Positions 8,673 through 14,820 of a stretch of 17,056 nt of DNA are shown here, piece after piece. Location: the NCBI GenBank assembly GCA_029979325.1, contig JAPOHS010000021.1, forward strand, positions 1 to 17,056. Direction: 5' to 3'. Source of the DNA: Pseudomonadota bacterium. GTDB taxonomy: Bacteria > Pseudomonadota > Gammaproteobacteria > UBA11654. The notes below the pieces were generated by a model. That model was not told the DNA's origin. It saw nothing but the letters and a program-made list of their open reading frames with translations, and did not search any database. A program made the position numbers and the translations under genes. The first letter of the stretch is position 1; each line of letters opens with the position of its first letter.

Positions 8673-9632
8673 ATGACTGAATCAATACACCATAAATTAA
8701 TCATACTTGGCTCCGGGCCAGCAGGCTACTCTGCTGCAGTTTATGCTGCTAGAGCAAATCTTAAACCTGTGATAATTACTGGATCTGAACCAGGTGGTCA
8801 ACTCATGACAACGACAGATGTAGAAAATTGGCCAGGAGATCCGGAGGGGCTAATTGGCCCCGCTCTGATGGAACGAATGTTGGAACATGCAACAAGATTC
8901 GATACTGAGATTATTTATGATCACATAGAAAGCGCAGAACTTGGATCCAGACCTTTTGTTCTGAATGGAGGAAATGCAAAATACACTGCTGATGCATTGA
9001 TTATAGCAACAGGTTCAACAGCAAAATACTTGGGGTTAGAGTCTGAGGAGAACTTCAAGGGCAAAGGTGTTTCTGCATGTGCAACTTGTGATGGTTTTTT
9101 CTACAAAGATCAAGATGTGGTCGTAGTTGGGGGCGGCAATGTTGCTGTAGAGGAAGCAATCTACTTATCGAATATTGCTAAAAATGTAACATTGATTCAT
9201 CGAAGGGATGAGCTCAGAGCTGAAAAAATGCTTCAAGAAAAACTATTTGAAAAAACTGGTGACTCTGGAAATATTAAAATCCTTTGGAATCATGTCTTAG
9301 ATGAAGTCGTTGGGGATGAAACGGGCGTGAATGGAATCATTTGCTCAGATGTAAATGATCCATCCAATAAATCAGCTATTGATGTACAGGGTGTTTTCAT
9401 TGCCATAGGCCACGATCCCAACACATCCTTCTTTGGTGAAGATCTGCAATTAGATGAATCCAATTACATTATCCTCGATAAAACCAATGGTCGATTTGCA
9501 ACACAGACAAGCATTGAAGGTGTGTTTGCAGCTGGAGATGTCGCTGATCCTGTATACAGACAAGCTGTCACATCCGCAGGTAGTGGGTGTATGGCCGCAT
9601 TGGATGCCGAAAAATTCTTAGAACAAAGTTAG
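8673..9632 (+). CDS. trxB: Thioredoxin reductase (NADPH)
   Basis: A cytoplasmic FAD flavoenzyme that passes electrons from NADPH to thioredoxin. 319 aa; E. coli TrxB is 321 aa. The FAD-binding loop GSGPAG is at 13-18. The redox-active CATC pair is C136 and C139. The NADPH-binding [10 protein letters not shown] follows, then HRRDELRA. The C-terminal FAD motif [19 protein letters not shown] is intact. The ATG at 8673 fits the family N-terminus, though there is no strong Shine-Dalgarno. It is divergent from ftsK and 40 nt upstream of infA. In E. coli trxB also lies between infA and ftsK, with lrp next to ftsK; lrp is absent here. Confidence 0.97.
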   Translation: MTESIHHKLIILGSGPAGYSAAVYAARANLKPVIITGSEPGGQLMTTTDVENWPGDPEGLIGPALMERMLEHATRFDTEIIYDHIESAELGSRPFVLNGGNAKYTADALIIATGSTAKYLGLESEENFKGKGVSACATCDGFFYKDQDVVVVGGGNVAVEEAIYLSNIAKNVTLIHRRDELRAEKMLQEKLFEKTGDSGNIKILWNHVLDEVVGDETGVNGIICSDVNDPSNKSAIDVQGVFIAIGHDPNTSFFGEDLQLDESNYIILDKTNGRFATQTSIEGVFAAGDVADPVYRQAVTSAGSGCMAALDAEKFLEQS

Positions 9633-9654
9633 ATATTTCTAGTAGAATTAACCA

Positions 9655-9671
9655 ACTTTAAATAATCAGAT
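9655..9671 (+). repeat. Left copy of a 17-nt repeat flanking infA
   Basis: ACTTTAAATAATCAGAT ends one base before the infA ATG. A copy with one mismatch lies at 9895-9911, just after the infA stop. It fills the infA ribosome-binding region, which shows no Shine-Dalgarno. Confidence 0.6.
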
Positions 9672-9672
9672 C

Positions 9673-9891
9673 ATGGCAAAAGAAGAAGCAATACAAATGA
9701 ATGGAGTGGTTAAAGAAACGCTCCCAAATACAGTCTTTAGGGTCGAATTGGAAAACGGTCATGTGATCACTGCCCATATTTCAGGGAAAATGAGAAAAAA
9801 CTACATCAGAATACTTACTGGTGATAAAGTTTTGGTTGAGATCAGTCCGTACGACTTATCTAAAGGAAGGATTGTCTTTAGAGAAACATGA
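9673..9891 (+). CDS. infA: Translation initiation factor IF-1
   Basis: 72 aa, exactly the usual bacterial IF-1 length. It is a single S1-like OB fold that occupies the ribosomal A site during initiation and assists IF2 and IF3. Family landmarks: [13 protein letters not shown] at the start, [14 protein letters not shown], the basic [10 protein letters not shown] strand, GDKV and [10 protein letters not shown] near the end. The ATG at 9673 has no clear Shine-Dalgarno; a 17-nt sequence directly before it is repeated after the stop. It lies 40 nt after trxB and 51 nt before the lipoprotein gene. The E. coli neighbours aat and clpA are absent. Confidence 0.97.
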   Translation: MAKEEAIQMNGVVKETLPNTVFRVELENGHVITAHISGKMRKNYIRILTGDKVLVEISPYDLSKGRIVFRET

Positions 9892-9894
9892 TTT

Positions 9895-9911
9895 ACTTTA
9901 AATCATCAGAT
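9895..9911 (+). repeat. Right copy of the 17-nt repeat flanking infA
   Basis: ACTTTAAATCATCAGAT matches 9655-9671 at 16 of 17 positions. It begins three bases after the infA stop codon. The single A-to-C change lets this copy pair with GATGATT downstream, forming the hairpin at 9901-9920. Confidence 0.6.
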
Positions 9912-9920
9912 TGGATGATT
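9901..9920 (+). terminator. Small hairpin between infA and the lipoprotein gene
   Basis: AATCATC (9901-9907), loop AGATTG, GATGATT (9914-9920): a perfect 7-bp stem followed by AATTTT. The stem is AT-rich and the T-run is short, so it could be a weak or partial terminator of trxB-infA or an mRNA processing or stability element. Strength cannot be judged by eye. Confidence 0.3.
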
Positions 9921-9942
9921 AATTTTAAAACGGGGAACAATA

Positions 9943-10173
9943 ATGATGAAACTATATAAAATTCTCTCTTTATCCTTGATTGCAATATTCCTAGCTGGCT
10001 GCAATTCTCATCTGAAGAATCAAGTCAGTGATCTAGAACAAGAATATAGTGATTTGGAACAAGAATTGGCCGCAACAGAAGCTGAACTCGCAGAAACAGA
10101 AGCTGAGCTAGAAGATCAGAAGACTGCAGATGAAGTATGGGATGAATTGGCCAATAAGAAAACCAAAAAATAA
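9943..10173 (+). CDS. Small coiled-coil lipoprotein, Braun-lipoprotein-like
   Basis: 76 aa. A lipoprotein signal peptide ends in the lipobox L-A-G-C with Cys20. The mature chain has 57 residues. It is nearly all helix, with a heptad-like coiled coil (VSDLEQEYSDLEQELAATEA) and a short internal repeat (AATEAEL / AETEAEL). The C-terminus is KKTKK. Braun's Lpp is also a short trimeric coiled coil (58 mature residues) whose C-terminal lysine can be joined to peptidoglycan. The size, helix and terminal lysine match, but there is no clear Lpp sequence identity, so this is an analogy. The residue after Cys is Asn, not the Asp inner-membrane retention signal, so sorting to the outer membrane through Lol is expected. 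GGGGA at 9932-9936 is the ribosome site. The second ATG (9946) is also possible. It converges on fabH with 10 nt between. Confidence 0.8.
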   Translation: MMKLYKILSLSLIAIFLAGCNSHLKNQVSDLEQEYSDLEQELAATEAELAETEAELEDQKTADEVWDELANKKTKK

Positions 10174-10183
10174 AATACTCATC

Positions 10184-11149
10184 CTATAGTTCAAGCAACA
10201 CACTTCCCCAGGTAAAGCCGGCACCAAAACTTTGCATCAGAATGGTGTCGCCTTTTTTTATTCTTCCATCTTGAACCGCGCGATCGAATGCCAATGGTAT
10301 TGAAGCGGCAGAAGTGTTTCCATGGATATCCATGCTTAGGATCACTTTTTCTTCAGGCAACTCCAATCTCTTTGCAACTGCTTGAATGATTCTTACGTTG
10401 GCCTGATGTGGAATAAACCAGTCAACATCTTTGCTTTGAATATTTGATTTTTTCAAAGCATCAATGGCTATTTCTTCAAGAGTTTTAACGGCAACTTTAA
10501 ATACTTCATTGCCACTCATTCTCAGAAAATAATCATCTTTACTGGATTTCTCTGGCTTTCTAGAAGTTCCATAAGGCACATGAAGCAGGTCGGCATATTC
10601 TCCATTGGCACCGAGCTCAGAGAATATAATCCCCTTATCATCAGTTGGTTTTAATATGGCAGCACCTGCTCCGTCAGCAAATAAAATACAAGTATTGCGG
10701 TCATCCCAATTTGTGATCCTGGAAAGTGTCTCAGCACCAACAACCAATGCACACTTTGATTCACCTGTTTTAATGAACTTATCTGCAATATTAAGAGCAT
10801 ATATAAAGCCACTGCATGCGGCCTCAATGCTGAATGCAGGAAAATTACTTAAGCCCAATCTCTTTTGAATCAGTGTGCCAACATTTGGTGTCGCAACATC
10901 CGGTGTACATGTACCAACAATGATTAAATCAATATCATTTTTATCTATTTTGGCTCTCTCTATCGCAATCGTTGCAGCTTCAAAAGCAAGGTCTGAAGTG
11001 GCTTGAGAAGAATCGGCAATCGGTCTTTGCTTGATTCCAGTTCTGGATACAATCCATTCATCGGTTGTATCGACAGTCTTTTCTAGATCTTTATTGGTGA
11101 CTGTATTGTTTGGTATATAGCTTCCAATTGATATGATTTTCGAATTCAT
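10184..11149 (-). CDS. fabH: Beta-ketoacyl-ACP synthase III (FabH)
   Basis: Starts fatty-acid synthesis by condensing acetyl-CoA with malonyl-ACP in the cytoplasm. 321 aa; E. coli FabH is 317 aa. The thiolase-fold triad is complete: C112 in EAACSGF, H248 in PHQAN and N278 in GNTSAASIP. The N-terminal DTTDEWIVSRTGI signature is present. The ATG overlaps the plsX stop (ATGA, 11146-11149), so the two are probably coupled. In E. coli fabD, fabG and acpP follow; here the operon stops and the converging lipoprotein gene begins after 10 nt. Confidence 0.97.
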   Translation of the reverse strand: MNSKIISIGSYIPNNTVTNKDLEKTVDTTDEWIVSRTGIKQRPIADSSQATSDLAFEAATIAIERAKIDKNDIDLIIVGTCTPDVATPNVGTLIQKRLGLSNFPAFSIEAACSGFIYALNIADKFIKTGESKCALVVGAETLSRITNWDDRNTCILFADGAGAAILKPTDDKGIIFSELGANGEYADLLHVPYGTSRKPEKSSKDDYFLRMSGNEVFKVAVKTLEEIAIDALKKSNIQSKDVDWFIPHQANVRIIQAVAKRLELPEEKVILSMDIHGNTSAASIPLAFDRAVQDGRIKKGDTILMQSFGAGFTWGSVLLEL

Positions 11150-12150
11150 GAAATATCTTCTCTAAATGTGTCTATGAGTTTTGGAATGATCTCTTTTTTG
11201 ACTTCATTCACAGCTGTTAATATGGCGTGATAATAGCCATATGAATCTGAAGAACCGTGACTCTTAACCACTATGCCATTCAAACCAACAAGAAAAGCGC
11301 CATTGTGTTTTCTTGGGTCTATACTGTTTTTAAAGATATCAAGAGCATACTTAGAGCCCAAAGAATCCGACTCATTGATTGATTCATCATCAAGAGATTC
11401 TTTTAGAACACTTGTCATTAATGCTATTGTTCCTTCCATTGCCTTAATGGCTATGTTTCCAGTAAATCCATCAGTAACAATTACATCTGCTTTATTTTCA
11501 ACAATGTCGTTTCCTTCAATGTAGCCGACATAATTAATGGGTGAGTCTTCAAGCAATATTGAAGCTTCTTTTATCATCTCATGTCCTTTAATTTCCTCCT
11601 CGCCAATATTTAAAAGCGCTACCCTTGGTGACGAAATACCTTTAATTTCTCTCGCAACGACATTGCCCATCAAGGCAAACTGATAAAGTTGTTCTGCAGA
11701 GCAACTGGAATTGGCGCCCAAGTCAAGCATATAGGTGTAATCGCCTTTGGTGGGAATGGCTTTCATAAAAGCGGGTCTATCAATTGTTGGCAATGTCTTT
11801 AGAACATATTTTGCATTTGCCATCAGCGCACCTGTATTGCCTGAACTGACACAAGCATCCGCTTTTCCTTCGCTGACCAAATTCACAGATAATCGCATTG
11901 ATGAGTTCTTTTTCTTTCTCAATGCATCAATGGGAGATTCATCCATTGATACAACTTCATCAGTGTGAATGATCTCTACCCTTTGCATGAGATCTTGTGG
12001 AAAGAGGTCTAAAATCTTCTCTTCATTTCCCACCAAATAGAATTCCAATGCATCATCATTTTTCAATGCTTGAATCGCAGCATTAATAGAGGCATGAGGA
12101 TCCCTCTCGCCACTCATGACATCGAGTGCAAGTTTGTAATGAATATTCAA
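11146..12150 (-). CDS. plsX: Phosphate acyltransferase PlsX
   Basis: Makes acyl-phosphate from acyl-ACP, feeding PlsY for phosphatidate synthesis. 334 aa; E. coli PlsX is 356 aa. Landmarks: LALDVM at the N-terminus, VSSGNTGALMA, DLGAN, LLNIGEEEIKG, VTDGFTGNIAIKAMEG and GLNGIVVKSHGSS. The loop after LALDVM reads SGERDP where the family usually has GGDxGP. The start is TTG at 12150, with TAGGG 7 nt upstream and the rpmF stop 9 nt upstream; no in-frame ATG fits the N-terminus. It overlaps fabH by 4 nt. Its place after rpmF is the classical order. Confidence 0.95.
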   Translation of the reverse strand: MNIHYKLALDVMSGERDPHASINAAIQALKNDDALEFYLVGNEEKILDLFPQDLMQRVEIIHTDEVVSMDESPIDALRKKKNSSMRLSVNLVSEGKADACVSSGNTGALMANAKYVLKTLPTIDRPAFMKAIPTKGDYTYMLDLGANSSCSAEQLYQFALMGNVVAREIKGISSPRVALLNIGEEEIKGHEMIKEASILLEDSPINYVGYIEGNDIVENKADVIVTDGFTGNIAIKAMEGTIALMTSVLKESLDDESINESDSLGSKYALDIFKNSIDPRKHNGAFLVGLNGIVVKSHGSSDSYGYYHAILTAVNEVKKEIIPKLIDTFREDIS

Positions 12151-12159
12151 TTGAAAACC

Positions 12160-12363
12160 CTACTCTTGCTCTTCTAGATCCGTAACCTTCTCTTTGATCG
12201 AGATAACTTGTTTACCCCGGTAGAAGCCTTGCGGGCTGATATTGTGTCTCAGGTGATCTTCACCTGTATTCGGATCACTAGAGATTGCAGGCGCCTTGGC
12301 CTTAATCTTTGATCTCCTCATACCCCTTATAGATCTGGTTTTTCTACTCTTCTGGACTGCCAT
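12160..12363 (-). CDS. rpmF: 50S ribosomal protein L32
   Basis: 67 aa. The canonical L32 body is present (MAVQKSRKTRSIRGMRRSK, then TGEDHLRHNIS and GFYRGKQVI), matching the 57-residue E. coli protein up to its end. About 13 extra residues with an acidic end (EKVTDLEEQE) follow. The zinc-binding cysteines found in some L32 proteins are absent, as in E. coli. A very strong Shine-Dalgarno (AGGAGAGG, just before ATG 12363) fits high ribosomal-protein expression. It lies 24 nt after yceD and 9 nt before plsX. Confidence 0.96.
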   Translation of the reverse strand: MAVQKSRKTRSIRGMRRSKIKAKAPAISSDPNTGEDHLRHNISPQGFYRGKQVISIKEKVTDLEEQE

Positions 12364-12387
12364 ATTCCTCTCCTAATTCGACAACAG

Positions 12388-12921
12388 TCAATTGCCGTCT
12401 TTGCCCATTATTTCTGATAAATCACTAAATGGCTTATTCTTCTTTGCCGTTTCTTTATCAGAAGATCCTAAAAACATGCCTAACTTATCGATATTTTCAC
12501 ATAATTCAATGTTTTTATGCATTATTGACATGGGAATCGAAGATAAAACCTCTCCTTCCAGTAGATCCAAGAGAACAATACCTTCATCATTAATGGAAAT
12601 ACAATCAACATTACTTTGTACAGCTTTATTTTCCGCTTCTTTCATAAAATCGATTGAAACTAAAATTGTCTCATTCCAATTTAAAGCCCCTAGACAACGT
12701 TGGCATATCAAACTCAGATTTGCATTGATTTCTCCAGAGAGACTTGGATTGAGTTGATCATTCAGCTGCAATTTAGCACTGATTGATATATTGCTGCCTT
12801 TGTCATTTTCAATAATCTCTGATAAGCGAGGCATCAGTTTCACATCAAGGTCTTCTGAAAAATTTGATTTACTACTGGAATGATCCAAAAGATCTTTGAA
12901 AAATAATTTTTGATGAAGCAT
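12388..12921 (-). CDS. yceD: YceD / DUF177 family protein
   Basis: 177 aa from ATG 12921; GTG 12930 would add three residues. The family signature C-Q-R-C (LSLICQRCLGAL, about residues 70-79) is present, as is a second conserved region near the end (ELCENIDKLGMFLG and NKPFSDLSEIMG). YceD is almost always next to rpmF and is linked to 23S rRNA or large-subunit biogenesis; the plant homologue is needed for 23S rRNA accumulation. The bacterial mechanism is not settled. First gene of yceD-rpmF-plsX-fabH, divergent from yceF. Confidence 0.9.
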   Translation of the reverse strand: MLHQKLFFKDLLDHSSSKSNFSEDLDVKLMPRLSEIIENDKGSNISISAKLQLNDQLNPSLSGEINANLSLICQRCLGALNWNETILVSIDFMKEAENKAVQSNVDCISINDEGIVLLDLLEGEVLSSIPMSIMHKNIELCENIDKLGMFLGSSDKETAKKNKPFSDLSEIMGKDGN

Positions 12922-12934
12922 CTCAATCACTCAA

Positions 12935-12963
12935 GATATATACTGTTCAGTTCATTTTACCAA
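12935..12963 (-). promoter_or_regulatory. Candidate promoter of yceD-rpmF-plsX-fabH
   Basis: TTGGTA (12958-12963), 17 nt, then TATATC (12935-12940) on the minus strand: about 4/6 in each box with ideal spacing. The transcript would begin near 12928, leaving the yceD mRNA almost leaderless (ATG 12921). Called by eye and weaker than the ftsK promoter. Confidence 0.3.
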
Positions 12964-12991
12964 TAAACGAAAATAATTTAGTAATCATAAA

Positions 12992-13561
12992 GTGACAAAG
13001 CTTATCCTGGCATCAAGTTCTATATACAGGCAAGAAATATTCAGAAAATACTATTCTGAATTCAAATGCATCAGTCCTGATATCGATGAAACACCTATGC
13101 TCAATGAAAAGCCAATATCTTTAGCCAAAAGGCTTTCAAACAAGAAAGCTGAAAAGATCTCATTGGAGTTCCCAGATCATTTTGTTATTGGTTCAGATCA
13201 GGTTGCATCATTTGATGAGCAAATTCTAGGAAAGCCTGGCAGCTACAATAACGCATTGAGTAATTTCAAAATGTTCAGAGGCAAAAGCGTGTTCTTTTAT
13301 GCTGGTGTTTCAATCAGAAATGAGTCTCTGGGAATCAATAGGAATGGCCTAGAAACAACTGAGATTAGATTCAAGGATTATTCAGATGAGGAAATGATCA
13401 ATTATCTTGATAGCCTTGATACCTTTAATACCACAGCAGGAGTAAAGAGTGAGTCCATTCTTTTTACACCTCTGGTTGATGAAATCATTTCAAACGACGA
13501 TTATGCAATCATCGGGCTTCCAATCAATTGGATCTTGAGTCAGCTTTCAGAATTTAACTAA
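12992..13561 (+). CDS. yceF: Maf-family nucleotide pyrophosphatase, YceF subgroup
   Basis: 189 aa; E. coli YceF is 194 aa. Maf proteins hydrolyse non-canonical or modified nucleoside triphosphates; the YceF subgroup prefers 7-methyl-GTP. Motifs: KLILASSSIYRQEIF (usual form LASxSPRR, so the second R is replaced here), DIDETP, the subgroup-specific VIGSDQV with catalytic D69, GKP at 80-82, and a closing GLPINWI. The start is GTG 12992; no better codon is in frame. Its position and opposite strand between yceD and rluC match E. coli. The stop TAA (13559-13561) overlaps the rluC stop. Confidence 0.93.
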   Translation: MTKLILASSSIYRQEIFRKYYSEFKCISPDIDETPMLNEKPISLAKRLSNKKAEKISLEFPDHFVIGSDQVASFDEQILGKPGSYNNALSNFKMFRGKSVFFYAGVSIRNESLGINRNGLETTEIRFKDYSDEEMINYLDSLDTFNTTAGVKSESILFTPLVDEIISNDDYAIIGLPINWILSQLSEFN

Positions 13562-14508
13562 TCTAAAGACTTTATATTGAATAAAACGGTTTTGAGTTCC
13601 TCAGGCAGGTCTGCTTTAAAATGATAGTTTGAATCGGGTGTCTCAAATTCAGGGAATGAAATTTCAGAAGCATGCAAGAAAAGACGTTTGAGCCCATAAC
13701 TCTTTTTGATGATGTCATTTTTGATGCCATACCTTAAGTCTCCAGCAATTGGCATTTTTATAAAAGCCGAATGTGCTCGAATCTGATGTGTCCTTCCTGT
13801 GATGGGTGATATGTCAAATAATGAAGCGTGATTCATGCGCTCGGTCATTTTAAACTCAGTGATTGCCCTAAGACCATCAGTATCGATAATGGATTTTCTA
13901 TGTTTTTTGCTTCGATCTATTCGTATAGGTTGATCAATGGTAAAAGATTCTTTAACAGGATTCCCTAGAAGGAGCGCTTGGTATTTCTTCTTGATTGTTC
14001 CTTCACGAAAATATTGGTGAAGTTTTCTGAGTACTGACCTTTTCTTAGCGATCAATATTATGCCACTGGTCTCTTTATCAATTCGATGAACAAGCTCCAA
14101 TGTTTCATACTTTTTATCACGATGGTGTCGGAGCAGTTCTATTAATCCGAAGGAAACACCACTGCCTCCATGAACCGCGAGACCACTGGGTTTATTTACA
14201 ACCAAAAAACCCTTCTCTTCATGCAAAATGATCTCATCAATCCAGTTCAAATCCATTGCCTTGCTTGGCTTTTTTTCTATGGATTTACGTGATATCAGAT
14301 GTGGCGGTATTCTAATGAGATCTTCTGATTTAAGTCGACTCATTGGCTTTGCTCTTTTCGAGTTGATGCGAACCTCTCCCTTTCTGATCATCGAATATAT
14401 TTTAGTTTTGGGCAGACCTTTGAGCATCTTAAGCAGAAAATTATCAAGTCTCATTCCATCAGAGTTTAGATCGATCACAAGTATGTTATTTTTGTTTTCT
14501 GTTTTCAT
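13558..14508 (-). CDS. rluC: 23S rRNA pseudouridine synthase RluC
   Basis: 316 aa; E. coli RluC is 319 aa. It makes pseudouridine at 955, 2504 and 2580 in E. coli 23S rRNA. An S4 RNA-binding domain (about 18-75, with MRLDNFLLKMLKGLPKTKIY) is followed by the RluA-type catalytic domain, with the active aspartate D144 in LVHRIDKETSG and the GRTHQIRAH motif later. The position divergent from rne is the same as in E. coli, which supports RluC over the paralogue RluD or RluA. The ATG at 14508 fits. The stop overlaps the yceF stop. Confidence 0.94.
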   Translation of the reverse strand: MKTENKNNILVIDLNSDGMRLDNFLLKMLKGLPKTKIYSMIRKGEVRINSKRAKPMSRLKSEDLIRIPPHLISRKSIEKKPSKAMDLNWIDEIILHEEKGFLVVNKPSGLAVHGGSGVSFGLIELLRHHRDKKYETLELVHRIDKETSGIILIAKKRSVLRKLHQYFREGTIKKKYQALLLGNPVKESFTIDQPIRIDRSKKHRKSIIDTDGLRAITEFKMTERMNHASLFDISPITGRTHQIRAHSAFIKMPIAGDLRYGIKNDIIKKSYGLKRLFLHASEISFPEFETPDSNYHFKADLPEELKTVLFNIKSLD

Positions 14509-14530
14509 AAGTTAATGATTTTCATATAAA

Positions 14531-14549
14531 TTCAACGATTGTTGTTGAA
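14531..14549. promoter_or_regulatory. Inverted repeat over the rne -35 region
   Basis: TTCAAC (14531-14536) and GTTGAA (14544-14549) form a perfect 6-bp dyad with a 7-nt spacer in the rluC/rne divergent gap, overlapping the rne -35 element. It may be an operator, but the arms are short and AT-rich. Confidence 0.3.
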
Positions 14550-14571
14550 AATTCATGATCTCTGCTATAAT
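14542..14571 (+). promoter_or_regulatory. rne: Promoter of rne with extended -10
   Basis: Perfect TATAAT at 14566-14571 with the extended -10 TG (TGCTATAAT, 14563-14571). The -35 is either TTGTTG (14542-14547, 18-nt spacer) or TTGAAA (14545-14550, 15-nt spacer). Transcription would start near 14578, about 243 nt before the rne ATG. This is the clearest promoter in the window. Confidence 0.65.
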
Positions 14572-14577
14572 GCGAAC

Positions 14578-14820
14578 ACAAAATATAGATTATTGATAGG
14601 AAAATAATCAAATGAATTGTGGAATGAGTCCACAAACTGATGACAAAAAAGTCATAAAGATTTAATTAAACAAAGACAATTTGATAGAAAATCTTTGTTG
14701 GTATAAAAGAAATTCAAAAACATTTGTTGCGCATCAACAGATGAACAAACTTGGAACTTAACCAAGGAACCAATAGTAAGAAACAAAGTTTCTATCCTGT
14801 TGCCTTAATAAGAGGTAACC
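14578..14820 (+). ncRNA. Structured 5' leader of rne mRNA
   Basis: A 243-nt untranslated leader between the promoter and the rne ATG. It can form six local hairpins: TTGTGGA/TCCACAA (14617-14635), ATGAC/GTCAT (14640-14655), AACAAAGA/TCTTTGTT (14669-14699), TTTGTTG/CAACAGA with one G-U pair (14723-14741), CTTGG/CCAAG (14750-14766) and AGAAAC/GTTTCT (14779-14793). AU-rich single strands lie between them, which is the kind of site RNase E cleaves. A good Shine-Dalgarno, AGAGG (14811-14815), is 5 nt before the ATG. In E. coli, RNase E represses its own synthesis through a long structured rne 5' UTR. The same role is likely here, although no sequence likeness to the enteric element was seen. The 312-nt gap 14509-14820 holds this leader, the promoter and the short rluC upstream region, with no further gene. 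Confidence 0.55.

Noticed and set aside
14509..14820. Riboswitch or small protein gene in the rne leader.
   Set aside because: The stems do not match any riboswitch class that I recognise, and no start codon with a Shine-Dalgarno opens a convincing short frame.
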